From Azolla caroliniana (Eukaryota; Polypodiophyta), in the NCBI GenBank assembly GCA_043228905.1, contig JBHGNT010000010.1, forward strand, positions 20,770,001-20,834,000: a DNA stretch of 64,000 nt, in the 5' to 3' direction. Position numbers and translations under genes: made by a program. Positions 35,847 through 47,615 of this stretch are shown here, in pieces. The notes under the pieces were generated by a model. It was not told where the DNA came from. It saw only the letters and a program-made list of their open reading frames with translations, and searched no databases. Numbering within the stretch: the stretch's first letter is position 1; each line of letters starts with the position of its first letter.

Positions 35847-37255
35847 AAAAGATTGCACTCTTGCAATATAAAGTGAGGAAATTGTGCCTTAAGCGAATGC
35901 TCGCGTTCCCATGTGGCATCATCAATAGGTTTATCCATCCATTTGATCTTGAATAGCCGAATCTCTTTAGAACGTAAACGTTTAGTACGAGAATCAAGAA
36001 TTCGTTCAGGAACATGAGGTTTGTAAGAAAAATGCTCTAATGTTACAAGATCTTGGATTGTGATGGTGTTATCACCAGAGCCTAAAAATGGTTTTAGACG
36101 ACTGACGTGAAAAACAGGATGAATACCAACGTTACGAGGTAAGGCAAGGTGATAAGCAGATGACCCAACTCGCTTAAGGATTTCAAATGGGCCACAATAT
36201 CGTGGGGCTAACTTAGCGCACTTGCCCGTAGATAATGACGTAGAATCAGTCGGGACACGCAAAAAAACTTTTTGACCAATAGTAAATGCACGAGGACGTC
36301 TATCCTGATCAGCAAAAAATCGAGCACGATCTTGAGCTGTCTTGACATTTTCTTTGGCAATATGCAACATTTGGTTCATGTCTTGCAAAAAATTGCGTGT
36401 ACTGTCTAATGTATCACGATGAATCGTGACATTAACTGGGGCACGTGGCTGAAAACCATACATCAACATAAAAGGACTATATCCAGTGGATGTATGTTTA
36501 GAGCTATTATAGGCAAATTCTAAGATAGGAAGGTATTGCTCCCACTTAGAAGGGGTTTTTGCTACATAAGCTCGAAGCATGTCCTCAATAATTTGATTAA
36601 CTCGTTCAGTTTGTCCATCAGACTGAGGATGATCTGCGGAACTCATGCTCAACGTAGTTTCTAGTTTCTTAAAGACCTGAGTCCAAAAGTCACTAGTAAA
36701 CTTGGAATCTCGATCACTAACAATATCCATCGGTAATCCATAAAAACGAAATAACTCATCAACAAATTGATAAGCCAACTGTTGAGCGGTTACCGTGGTT
36801 TTTGTAGGAATAAATCTAGCTAATTTTGTTAGCCTGTCAACGACAACCCATATGGCATCATGACCCCTCTGTGTACGAGGTAAACTAACAATAAAATCCA
36901 TCGAGATACTTTCCCATTTATTGTTGGGAATATCTAAGGGATGTAAAAGACCAGCAGCTTTAAGTCGTTCCGACTTATTAATCTGACATTGTAAGCATTG
37001 AGTTACGTATTTATGCACGTCAGAGCGCATCTTAGGCCAGAAAAAAGTACACGAGATGAGAACGAGTGTGCGTTGTATTCCAGGATGACCAGCAGATGGT
37101 GCATCATGACATTCATGAAAAATTTTCTGTTTAACATTTGGTAAATCTGGAACATAGACCTTTCCACTACGGTAGAGCAAACCGTTTGTAATGTGAAAGG
37201 TCGCCTTCGAGGGTAGGGTGCTAGTATCGGCATCTAAACCAGATTCGGCTTTCGT
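35840..37255 (-). pseudogene. Gypsy integrase with chromodomain-like C-terminus
   Basis: This part continues the pol frame after the in-frame TAG at 37258-37256, and its own stop is at 35842-35840. The zinc-binding region shows HECHD, GHPG and CLQCQ. The catalytic triad of the DDE core can be read: Asp in MDFIVSLPRT (near 36890), Asp in SDRDSKFTSDFW (near 36716) and Glu in DGQTERVNQ (near 36600). The C-terminus (HPVFHVSRLKPFLG, then VPERILDSR, FKIKWMDKP and DDATWERE, about 36040-35860) resembles the chromodomain-type tail of chromoviruses, which guides integration to marked chromatin. The first in-frame Met is at 37180. The reading is continuous apart from the upstream stop. The clade is not assigned. 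Confidence 0.9.
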
Positions 37256-39556
37256 CTAGTATTTTGAGAAATAATTGTCATCAAGGTATTTCCCTCGAAG
37301 GTGATCTAAAAGATCAGATTTTATTTCCGTGAAGCTAAGCATGTTAACTTCTTTAATGCGACTAAGAGCATCAGCAACGGTGTTCATAGAACCCTTGCAA
37401 TATCGTATGGAAAAATCAAAATCTTGCATAAGGTCAGCCCAACGGCCTTTACGACCAACAAGATCGGGCTGGTCACAAAAATACTTTAATGATTGATGGT
37501 CTGTTGTAACCACAAATTTATTTCCATAGAGATAGTGCCTCCATGTTTTAAGTGCGTGTATCACCGCAAACAACTCTTTCTCTTGAACCGAATAACGAGA
37601 TTGAGCAGCATCAAGCTTCTTACTTTCAAAAGCGATAGGGTGACCACCTTGATAAAGAACGGCACCAATAGCATAATCACTAGCATCGGTTTCAATTGAG
37701 AAAGGCTTAGAAGGGTCTGGTAATAGAAGAGTGGGAGCCTGACACACATGCTCCTTGAGTGTCTCAAATGATTTGTCAAGTTGTTCATTCCATGAAATTG
37801 GTTTGACAGACTTACGTGGATGACCTTTTAAAAGGTCAGTTAATGGCGTAGTCAATTTGGAATAGTTACGAATTGATTTTCGTAAAAATCCAACAAACCC
37901 TAAGAATGATCTAAGTTCACGAATATTACGAGGAATGGGCCAAAGTTTAACCTTTTCAATACGAGAAGGTTCAATTTCAACGCCATTTTTTGTAATTAAA
38001 TGACCTAGGTACACAATAGATTTTTGGAAGAAGTCACATTTTGAATGTTTTGCATAGAAAGAGTTGTCACGCAACTTTCGCAAAACAAATCGAACATGTT
38101 GAACATGATCTTGCAAGGTACGGCTATATATCAAAATATCATCCAAGAAGACGACAACAAAATCACCGAGTTGATCTCGGAAAACATCATTCATCGCTTG
38201 TTGGAATGTGGCTGGAGCATTAGTCAACCCAAACGGCATGACTAAAAACTCATAATGGCCATAGCGCGTACGAAAAGCGGTTTTAGGAATATCATCCTCG
38301 GCGATGCGAATCTGATGATAACTAGTTCGTAAGTCAATTTTCGTAAAATATCGAGCCCCGTGCAAACGATCAATCAAATCATCGGCACGAGGTAATGGAT
38401 ATGCATTCTTAATTGTCATTTTATTCAAACGGCGATAATTGATACACATTCGCCATGAACCTTCCTTCTTCTTGACTAATAGAACTGGCGCACCCCAAGG
38501 TGATTTACTATACCTAATGTGGCCCATACTCAAGTATTCCTTAAGTTGTTTAGCGATCTCATCCTCTTCTAATCGACTAAGTCGGTAAGGTGGAATGCTC
38601 ACAGGAGCAGCCCCAGGGATGAGTTCAATTTGATGGTCCACATTACGTTTAGGTGGTAAAGTAAGCGGTAATTCAGTAGGAAACACATCTTGAAAATCCT
38701 CTAAAATAGAGTCGAGTAATCGTTGCTCAAAATGTGGTAATTGTGTGGCGTCAATATTAAAATAATAAAATTGAACCGCAGGATCAATTACACACGAATA
38801 AATTAATGAACTAGAATACTCACTTAAAGATTTAGAAGACACAAGTGAATGAGAAGGAAGTTTGGAACATTGAATAAAATGTTTACAATTATTAAGTTCA
38901 AATGTGATTGAGTGATTAACCCAATCAATGGACAAAGAAGGGTTTTTATTAAAAAACCAAGGATATCCTAAAATGACATCTGCGGATTGTAATTTCATAA
39001 CATGAAAGTCAAGCTTCTCCAAATAAGTATCTATTTGAATTGGCAGTTGACACACAATGCCACTGATGTATTGAACGTTTCCATTTGCCATGTGAACTTG
39101 ATAGATATGATCACTTGCGTTTATGTGGAGCTCCATTTGCTGCACAAAGTGATCATTAAGAAAATTGTGAGAACTACCGGAATCAAACAAGAAATGTGCT
39201 TGTGTTCCATTGATATATCCGACTGCTCGGAGTAAATCATTAGGTCCAAGTAAATGTGAAGGAAAAGTGCATTCACATAAACTTAAGTGATTGGTATGAA
39301 CTTCAACAATATCAAAAGACTCACCTGTGTGACTCGTAGATTTGTCTTGAGGAGGGGTGTTCATTGACTTCCTCTCAAGACGACGACAGGTATCCTTTGT
39401 GTGGCCCCGCTTCTTGCAATATGCACAGAAGAGGTTCGGTTTCTTTGAGTCGCGGTCAAGAGTGTCACTGGATTGCTTACGTTTCCCAATGAACTTGACA
39501 TTCGGAGTTTTGGCGAACTCAGGTTTATTGTGGTCTTTCTTGGAAGTCCTATGGTA
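37256..39556 (-). pseudogene. Gypsy pol: zinc knuckle, protease, reverse transcriptase, RNase H
   Basis: Starting just after the gag stop, the frame reads through a CCHC zinc knuckle (CAYCKKRGHTKDTC, 39427-39386), an aspartic protease (LFDSGSSHNFL near 39180), RT and RNase H, ending in TAG at 37258-37256. The RT blocks include WRMCINYRRLNKMT, YPLPRADDLID, FTKIDLRTSYHQIRI, FLVMPFGLTNAPATFQ and VVFLDDILIYS with the DD pair (near 38130). RNase H shows TDASDYAIGAVL, EKELFAVIHALKTWRHYL and TDHQSLKYF with GRWADLMQDFDF. The first Met after the gag stop is at 39364. Domain residues look intact; only the terminal stops separate it from gag and integrase, which lie in the same frame. Confidence 0.9.
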
Positions 39557-40243
39557 TCACAGCACAATGTTGACGGCTTCCTCGAAAGTTGTGGGGTCCT
39601 TGTCATGGACAATCCAATGATAATCCCCATTGGGAATACCATTCAAAAAACAAGCGACAAACCATTTCTCACCCGTAAGTCCCGATTTTTGGATTTGGGT
39701 CCGAGCGTGATGCACATAATCCTCGAGAGAGGTAAATGGCTTACTAGACAATGTGAGCAAGTGTTGCGCTTGTTCGGTTTGAGAAGGTGGCTGCAAGAAT
39801 TGTTTCTTAAAAACATCAACGAAACCTTCCCAAGTTGTGGGTAAGTTTTTTGCGATCCTTAGGCCACGCCACCAAGCAGCAGCTCGGCCACCTAACTCAC
39901 GACCGACATAACCAATTTTTACTGCATCGGGCTTGGGATGAAGCTCAAAGTGAGACTCCCAACGACCAAGCCAAGTGCTAATGGCCTCCTCGGTTCTTTC
40001 TTTCTTATCTCCCTTGAAAGGCGTGACTACGAAGGAAGGTTCACCTTCTTTCTTGGACTCAATAGTTAATTCTTGGAATTTCTTTTCCAATGCCATATTG
40101 GCCTGTCTCATTTCGGCCAATTGATTCAAGGTAGTAGTGAGCAATTGCTCAATAGTGATCTCAGCTTGTGTGCGAGATGCGGATTGGGGTTGAGAGGTCT
40201 CATTTGGAGAGATCGTTCCAACTGCGTTCAAAACTTGTTCCAT
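39557..40243 (-). pseudogene. Gypsy gag (capsid region), ends at an in-frame TGA
   Basis: 228 codons from the ATG at 40243. Residues 100-200 form a retrotransposon gag domain (WLGRWESHFELHP, then GGRAAAWWRGL, WEGFVDVFKKQF and FTSLEDYVHHARTQI). Before it is a predicted coiled-coil stretch (QLAEMRQANMALEKKFQEL). The frame stops at TGA 39559-39557, while the same frame continues straight into the zinc knuckle and protease. The stop may be decay, or a readthrough-type gag/pol boundary, though it lies before the zinc knuckle, which is unusual for programmed readthrough. Upstream lies the 1.7-kb leader. Confidence 0.85.
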
Positions 40244-41234
40244 GATGCACGCTGTGGGTATGCAATAAAATAAGAAGGTTCAGAAAATACACAAGCAAAA
40301 TGAATGCTTGAAATTTTGATTGAAAGAACTTTATCCAAGAAAGTATCTCATGTCTTTACCCCTCTAGACATATGAGATGTGATTCGAGATCCGACAACTA
40401 TGGTAACACTATGGTGTTTTAAAAACCATGGGGGAAAACATAGCTAAGATGTATTTCTCGGATCTCTATCTTGAGTAATCATGGCGGCTCCCCGAGGCTC
40501 AACCATGGTTCTTACATCAATGAAATTTCCTAGATAGCCTTATATTAATGCCAACCCATCATGTATTATATGGTCGAGAAAGTGTATTACGTGAAAAAAC
40601 AAGTGCACTCACAAGTAATATTCTAGTCTTGCGAGCAATAAGCAAACGTGATGATAAAATGATAAAATAAGGCACTACTCATAAGAGTTAAGTAGTGACG
40701 AAAACAAGGGTAAAAAAAAGAACCCATGTGTTACCTACGAAAAAAACAATGTCACAAATAAATGGGAAGTGCAAGGTATGCACATATACATCCCAATATG
40801 ATTGTTATAACTTGCACAATTGTGACATAAGCCACAAATTGATACAAGTGATGACGGTGTTGTGCGCAAAGATGTAATACTCAAATCCATGAGTAAAACA
40901 TCAATAAGGGAACTCATATGGTTTTACTCGTTTTCTAAGGCTTGATGATAAGAGTTAAACCTAGATGACCCGTTGAAAAAAAAATCGTTCAACAAGCCAC
41001 TCCATACGAAAAAAATAGTCTACACGTAAAGGTTACATTAAAAATAAACGATGTAAATACTTTATACATGAAAAGGAAGTGGAAAAAAGGAGAGTTAATT
41101 GTGGGCGGGTAAATAATAATTACTAGAAAATCATATAAGTGAAACAATACTTATGAAATTAAAATTTAATTAGAATAATCAACAATTAGGTGTATGGAAT
41201 CAAACATGCCCTAAGATACGAAACCCTAGGGTAG

Positions 41235-41560
41235 TTGACATGCACCTCCTCAAGACCACCACATATCCCTAGAATCGGCCAAGTAATGGCTAATTAAAGA
41301 GGAAAGTGGCATAGGTAAGTGACATATACCTCGTCAAGGCCACATCATCCCTTAGAATCGGCCAATTGATGGCTAATTAAAAAGGAAAGTGGCATATGTA
41401 AGCTACATATACCTTGTCAAGGCCACAACATCCCATAGAATCGGCCAATTGATGGCTTAATAGAGAGTAGAGTGGCATAGGTAGGCAACATACACCTCGT
41501 CAAGGCCACATCATCCCTTAGAATCGGCCAAGTGATGGCTCAATAGAGGGGAAGAGTGGT
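41235..41560 (-). repeat. Four-copy 83-bp tandem repeat in the gypsy leader
   Basis: agaatcggccaa starts at 41271, 41354, 41437 and 41520, exactly 83 bp apart. Each copy carries gtcaaggccac before it and atggct-aat-gag-gaaagtggcata after it. It lies between the primer site and gag, in untranslated RNA. Confidence 0.9.
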
Positions 41561-41579
41561 ATACTCAACATCATATGCA

Positions 41580-41775
41580 AAACGGCCATGAGATAAGCGT
41601 GTGCGATTAGAGCAAACACGCTCGACCCAATGCACAAGAATAATTATTATCGTAAGAGTTCAAGAGAGGAGAGAGTGGGATATATATCGCAATATGCAAA
41701 AGGCCATGAGTTGAGCGTGTGCGATTAGTGCAAACACGCTCGGCCCGATGCATAATAATAAGTAAAATCGTAGCG
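41580..41775 (-). repeat. Two-copy repeat (unit about 75 bp, spacing 117 bp) in the gypsy leader
   Basis: ggccatgagataagcgtgtg and its variant with ttgagcg recur at 41583 and 41702. Each continues with gcgattag-gcaaacacgctcg-ccc-atgcat. Within each copy gcgtgtgcg and the later cacgctc allow a short local stem. Confidence 0.8.
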
Positions 41776-41985
41776 TAGTAGGAGGTAGAAAGAAAGAGAA
41801 TAAAACGTAATACCAATTTGATTCGACCATAAAGAACGCATAATAGAAAAAGAGAAGAGATCAAAAAAGAAGAATACCGGGTTTAGAGTGTTGTTTTGAT
41901 CCTGAGAAGAGCATGACGAGCCTTGTTAGATCCCCCTCGCTCACACGCAAAAAACATCAAAACAACAAAAAAATTGTTAGTAAAA

Positions 41986-41997
41986 GCTCTGATACCA
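41986..41997 (-). other. Primer-binding site matching initiator Met-tRNA
   Basis: The minus strand reads TGGTATCAGAGC one base after the end of the 5' LTR. This is the complement of the 3' end of plant initiator methionine tRNA, the usual primer of many plant LTR elements. It fixes the element's orientation. Confidence 0.95.
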
Positions 41998-41998
41998 C

Positions 41999-42469
41999 TG
42001 TTAAGAGTCTATTACTAATCAATAGACCAAATCAAGTAAAAAGGAAGAAAATAGATTGGATAGAAGAACCCGTTCCACCCGACCACCCCCGAGCTATGAT
42101 CTAGACATAGCCAACCTACCACCGACGTCCCATACCGCCGGATATTAGGATGACTAATACCTTGGAAGAGATAAACACGATCGTCGAGACGAAAGCCTAG
42201 CCCGCACCACCGGTGTCTACGACAGCAGCCTTCCGACGTGATTCCTATGAGGGTAGCTAAGCCTCATATTTATACCTTTTCCTAGGCCCCTTGAATAGAT
42301 GTGCCTTTCTAAAAGGCTCTCTATTCATTGGTTGTCTAAATCATGATAGTGCATGCACATATCATTCATTCTATCCAATCATTAGTCCCCTTTTTAATAA
42401 TAGTGAACATACCCTTCACTAATGTAAATATTAGTGACCTACCCTCACCAACGTTATGTGTACATAACA
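41999..42469 (-). repeat. 5' LTR of the gypsy element (right on this strand)
   Basis: 471 bp, TG...CA, identical in length to the left LTR and differing only at 42071. On the minus strand it should hold the element's promoter; I did not fix a TATA box. Confidence 0.97.
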
Positions 42470-42474
42470 AATAG

Positions 42475-43655
42475 CAATTTTGAAACTCGCATATCTGAAC
42501 CAATGATTCATTGCTCTTCCTTTGAGCCATGATTCTCACTTCACATATGCTTGCCTAAAGGAACTTGTTCCTTCGTGTAGCCCCTAGATGAAGGTTCATT
42601 GTGCTTTCCTATACCCCACCTTATCAGGCTTGTAAAAATGATCGGCAAACCAAGAAGCAATTATGATGAAATATTCTGTGAGTTAATTGGTTTATTGGAT
42701 GCAATATAATTTACATGTGGGGGGATAATAAGGATTAACCCATCCATGTTTACACAGAAAAAGTGCATGAGCAATAGGATTGTCCCCTCATGGATGAGGA
42801 CTTGTTCATGACCAAATTAGAGGCAAGGTTTCTAACTTGTCGACCTAAGAATGATTTGAACCACAACTTAATAGAAGACAATGGCCCATTGTTCAATGAC
42901 TAAAACTTATTCTCAACACCACCTAGTCAAAGATTAATGGCATTCACGCACTTGTTGTTACCATACAAGATGTAAGGAGAGTTGAGTGAGGGTGAAGAGA
43001 CTTAACTTAATGTTGTTGTATGTATGTGTAATGTATACGATTATGAGTGTGAATGTAAGTGTGAGTGTAAGTGTGGACAGATAAGAAGAGGTGTGCGTGA
43101 GTGATTAGTGTGGATGGCTAAGGGGGCTTGCACCCCTATGTATCTACCCCCTCTAGTACTATTTAACCCCCTAATGGGAAATGAATGGAGGAAGTTTTCT
43201 CTCATTTCACTCTCATCTTGACGTCTCTCTCTTTTTCTCGTTGAACCCCCTTAGGAGGGGGGTGGTGTCTATGGCTCCACCCCCCACCCCCCAATGATCG
43301 CCATCGCCATCACCATCAATCCCGCAACGCTTAGTATATCCCCATCATAACTCTATTCTACCATTACCATTCATCAACATCATCATCTTCAACCTTAACC
43401 CTAACCCATTAACACTTGCCATTATTGACAAAATGCACTTGATTAGTATTGTGGCATAACAAAGATGGGTTGACTATGTGTTGCATTACCATCATTACGA
43501 AATGTGTGAGAAAGAACATAAATAGTAATGTCCATAATTTCAAGGTACCAAAGCATATGATTGTGAAATATCAATCCCCACCTATGCCAACAATTTAGAC
43601 TTCCACAAACACTTTAAGATTTGCAAGCAAAGGTCTAGCTAGTCCTAGAGATTGG
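42475..43655. other. Intergenic flank of the gypsy insertion
   Basis: No gene seen. It contains a gtgagtgtaagtgtg simple stretch at about 43050-43078 and a C/G-rich block (ggaggggggtgg ... ccaccccccacccccc) at about 43255-43295 that can pair with itself. Confidence 0.4.
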
Positions 43656-43659
43656 GTTT

Positions 43660-43960
43660 GATAGTCCCATGAAAGCCAAGGAAGTAAACCTAGGGGATGA
43701 AGAAAATTGTAAACCTGTGTTCATCATGGTCGAACTCACCCATCAAGAGGAAACAACAATCCTTGCATACGTCAAAGACATGTTTGCATGGAGTTATGAG
43801 GATATGACATGAGTATTGCTAGTGATATTCATACATAATATACCCATGTGACATGATTTAACAAAATGTAGGCAAACATGTGACACATCGTGCCTACAAA
43901 ATCAAGGACAAAAAGGAAGACGGTAAAATCCAAATTCGTGTGTACTTTCGATAGATAGCC
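43660..43960 (+). pseudogene. Fragment of an older Ty3/gypsy pol (start of RT region)
   Basis: The plus frame reads KEVNLGDEENCKPVFIM, then ILAYVKDMFAWSYEDM. This resembles the linker before the reverse transcriptase of plant gypsy elements, where an (I/V)xLLxEYxDVFAWSYxDMPGL block precedes RT. The frame is lost at a stop right after EDMT and nothing convincing follows. No LTRs were found. It is unrelated to the intact element next door as far as can be read. Confidence 0.45.
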
Positions 43961-44228
43961 ATTATCCAAGACTACTTAGTTCCCTATATTAAACAAAGAA
44001 GTCTAATAGTCTCATTTACAACTTCAGGTATAACCAAATACCAACCGCTCTAAAAGACCAACGCAAGACAATGTTTGGTATGAAATTTAACATGTTTGAT
44101 AATACATCACTTCATCAAGCACATATTAGTTGTAGGGAGACCAAATCTTTGCCTCTAGCTTAAGGAAAGGTGTAGAGTCATACATCAATGGTCTTTGTTG
44201 CAACTCTACTTGGAGTGAACACTAGAAT

Positions 44229-44525
44229 TCGTCAACGATTCGGTTTTGGCTTAATTGGTTTGCCCTTGTCCAAACCAAACCGGTTAAGCCTTAACTAGTT
44301 TGGAAGTTTTCAAACTTGAACCAAACCAGTTTGGACAAAATGTTTAGCCTTAACCAATTTATAAATTGGTTTGGCCCAAACTACTTTGGTTGGGCTTGAG
44401 CCTTGCCAAACCGAGCTCAAACTGGTTTACGAAGCTCAAGCTTGAACCGAGTTGAATCAAACCACCATACCATTTAAACTGTTTAATGGCTCGATTTAGG
44501 CTTGAACAAAGTTGTTGTTGACTCC
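44229..44525. mobile_element. MITE-like palindromic repeat, copy 2
   Basis: This has the same architecture as 2545-2800: it opens cgtcaacgattcggttttgg, continues through repeated aaccggttaagcc, ccaaaccag and aattggtttgg motifs, and closes cgatttaggcttgaacaaag then gttgttgttgactcc. The outer gtcaac/gttgac pair forms a short inverted end. A clear target duplication is not visible. It is more diverged than copy 1. Confidence 0.55.
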
Positions 44526-47440
44526 TAATGAACATCTCTTTCTTGTTCGAAGGGTTTTTGGAGGCCGCAAGTATCAATGATAATGCTAATTACCTAATGA
44601 TATAAATATTTTATTTTATTTTTACAAGTTCACCAATCTCTCACGTAGCTTCCAATGGATTTTTTTACATAAATAGCATATGCCTAATAAATGCTCGAGA
44701 TTGAAATCATTGATATATGGGCATCATAAAATGTGAATATAACTTAATGAATTTGATCTTTTGAATCACTTTCTAGCTTGAAACTTTATTTTTTTGTATG
44801 TATGTCACTCAATTGTTTTTTAGCATTTGTTCTATATCGAATTGTAACATTTAGAGGACGTGACATCTTGTACTAAGCATTGACATGATACACTTGTAAA
44901 TATTGAGATTCTCAAATAGAAATGTTATTTTCATGATGTGTGTATAGGTCTTGTTAGTGGCCCATGTTTCTCATAGAAGAAACTCGTGTATGCATATGGG
45001 GGATAAAAAAACAAAAGGACAAAAAATTTAACTTTTTGAACTTGTCATCTTAGCACAACCATAGTCTTTGTGCTTCAAGTTAAAACATGCAAAAATACTC
45101 TAAAAAGCCTATTGGCTCACAATAGATTATAAAATTTGTTTCCTTTTTCAGCATTTCTCAAGGAAGATAATGCGAATGTTTTAAACCTTGGGAGGTAAAA
45201 TGTGAACTTAGAAGGAAATTTATGTAGGAATCATCCCAACCAATATGTATAGACTTATTATGTTTGAATCCTATACGCTTGAGGCTGTAAAGTGCGTGGT
45301 GCGCTACATGACCAAATATCATCATTGAAAATCTTATATTCCTTCACCACCAAGTGATTAATATGTGTGAAGTTTGAAATATGCCTATGTCTATGTGTAG
45401 CTTCATTTTGGAAAATAAAAATAAAAATGTCTATGTCTATGTGTTTAATGTCTAAATGTAAAGACAATTATTTCAGATTGTGTTAAGGCATTCATTGTTT
45501 TATTCAAGTTTTTGTAAGCATGCTTTGGGATGAATAAGTCATTCAAAATCCCGATTTTTTAAACTAAATCATGACCTAGACTTGTGGTACCAAACATTCT
45601 TTGATTCCTATATAACTAGGTTACAAAATTACAAGGCTTCCATGGTGCCTACGCTTTTTAATGAACATCAAGATCATCAACAGTGGCAATTTGTAACAAT
45701 TGGAGTGCGCACACTCAAATAATGACTTTATGAGGAGTCCAACATAGAGTTGTTCTTATGGATGCATATGTGTCTTCTTTAAATGACAATATATTTCCTT
45801 TCACATTAATGTTAATTATGCTACCTATGTACATTCCTCCATAATAAGCCCTTCAATTGTGTTTGTGTAGTAAAAATTTATAAATATATCAAGCATGTGA
45901 CCTATTTGCACTCCTCCATAACAATACCATTGAATTGAGTATAAATGAGACACAAATATTTTGGCATGTCTACCTTTGCCACATGATCAACGGTGGCTAG
46001 ATACATATGAGCACAAAGATATTGTAATTCTTGCTACCACTATTGAATCTCGTGCAACATTATAAGTTGAGGAGTTTGATCTTAGTTGTATGTTTTGATT
46101 TTAACTATGCTAAGCTCAACATGATCTGGAGCATAAGGAGAGGAAAAACATTGAAATATCTTCAATGCATAAAACGGTTATTCATTGCTAAGTATAGTGA
46201 CAATGTTCCTAAATTGATGTCTAGTTCCTAAACTAGGGACACTTAGAATGTTTGGACTCTCTAGAAAAACGCGTTTTTGCGCATGATGGTGAGATTACTG
46301 ATTCTTCCGACCTTAAATTTATGGGGATCAAACATAAAATTGTAAGAGAATCATCTTCCGACCTTAAATTTTATATTTTTATCGGCACGCGTATGTTTAT
46401 TATGCTTTGGCATATAACTCATGAAAAGGTGGTGTTAAAAAGCATGGAACATAATGAGAATTATGTTATTGGCATGCCTTTTTCAACCCTTGGTTTCTGG
46501 AAAGTGGGCTTTAAAGGGGAGGAATTGCCAATGCACATGTTGGATGACAACAAAAACTTCAGTAGAGAATATTAATAGTATGATCACTTAAGCTTACGAA
46601 TGCATAAGCAATTATTTGTCATTTGGAATTGGTGGGGACGTCTAAAAATTCGCATATAATGTGTAAAGGCAATGGTTTCGCATTGTGGGTAAGCACGTAA
46701 TGTGTTGTTTTCTTTCAGTTTTTTATTTACACTTGCAAAAAATCTGGTCAATGTGTGGTTCTTTACAACTCAATTATGATATCTTGTGGTCCAGACATTA
46801 TATTAACATTCTTTGATTCCTTATAACTAGTTTGATAAGACTTCTTCCATGATGCATCATTTCTATATGGAATCATAATGGTCAACTATGGATTGTCCCA
46901 AATAACAAGGAATCATAGTAGTCAGTAGTATTGCTGATAATGAATTTATGAGATATCCAACATTTCTAGCGATTGTTCTTATAGAGCCATACATGTTTTG
47001 TCCTTCAACTACATACATAAATCCAACGACAATACAATTTCATGTTAATTTCAAATTATTAACAGGTATTTAAATGGAGCATTGATCAAGGACAAACTTG
47101 CATGACATTTTCTGAATCCAAGCTTGATCTTCAATACGCATGACGTAGATACATGTTTCGCCACTAGCTTAACATGGAACTGAGCCATATATACGAGACA
47201 AGGAATGTCCTAATTATTTTATTATTTGGTTATATAACAATTGCAACGATGCACTTGACTAAAGGTAAAATAATTTAATATTTTAAGAGTGACTACTAAT
47301 GTCACATGTCCATGGTCCTTAAGTTTTATATGAAATATGATCACATTGAGAATATCTCGTTACCTACCAAATCTATCACATAAGCTATGACAATCACAAA
47401 ATACTTGCATGTGGATAAAGCCTTGTATGTTAATGTATGT

Positions 47441-47615
47441 ATGCATGTAATATATGGCATTGTGCATACAACTACTATTAATAACCACAATTCAAGGAAA
47501 TTTAGACATTTTTCCTACATTTGGATTATGCACGTAATATATGGCATTGTGCATATAGCTACTATTAATAACCACAATTCAAGGAAATTTAAACATTTTT
47601 TCTACATTTGGATCA
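47441..47615. repeat. Two-copy 87-bp tandem duplication
   Basis: gtaatatatggcattgtgca starts at 47447 and again at 47534. Both copies run on through ctactattaataaccacaa, ttcaaggaaattta and ctacatttgga with few differences. Confidence 0.85.

Larger units (their letters stand above)
35362..42469 (-). mobile_element. Young Ty3/gypsy (chromovirus-type) LTR retrotransposon
   Basis: A complete 7108-bp element on the minus strand. It has 471-bp LTRs at both ends with TG...CA termini, differing at one base (t at 35434, c at 42071). AATAG duplications flank it. The primer site TGGTATCAGAGC matches initiator Met-tRNA, and a purine tract lies before the 3' LTR. The internal order is a repeat-rich leader, gag, zinc knuckle, protease, RT, RNase H, integrase and a chromodomain-like C-terminus. 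The RT-RNaseH-integrase order makes it Ty3/gypsy. Gag-pol lies in one frame, broken only by stops at 39559-39557 and 37258-37256. One LTR difference implies a recent insertion; no date can be given without a substitution rate. Confidence 0.97.

Noticed and set aside
37493-39235. Several + strand frames inside the gypsy pol region
   Set aside because: Antisense shadows of the well-conserved minus-strand pol frame.
46252-46575. 107-codon open frame, + strand
   Set aside because: No motif, no plausible splice partner, internal direct repeat and AT-rich codons; indistinguishable from chance.
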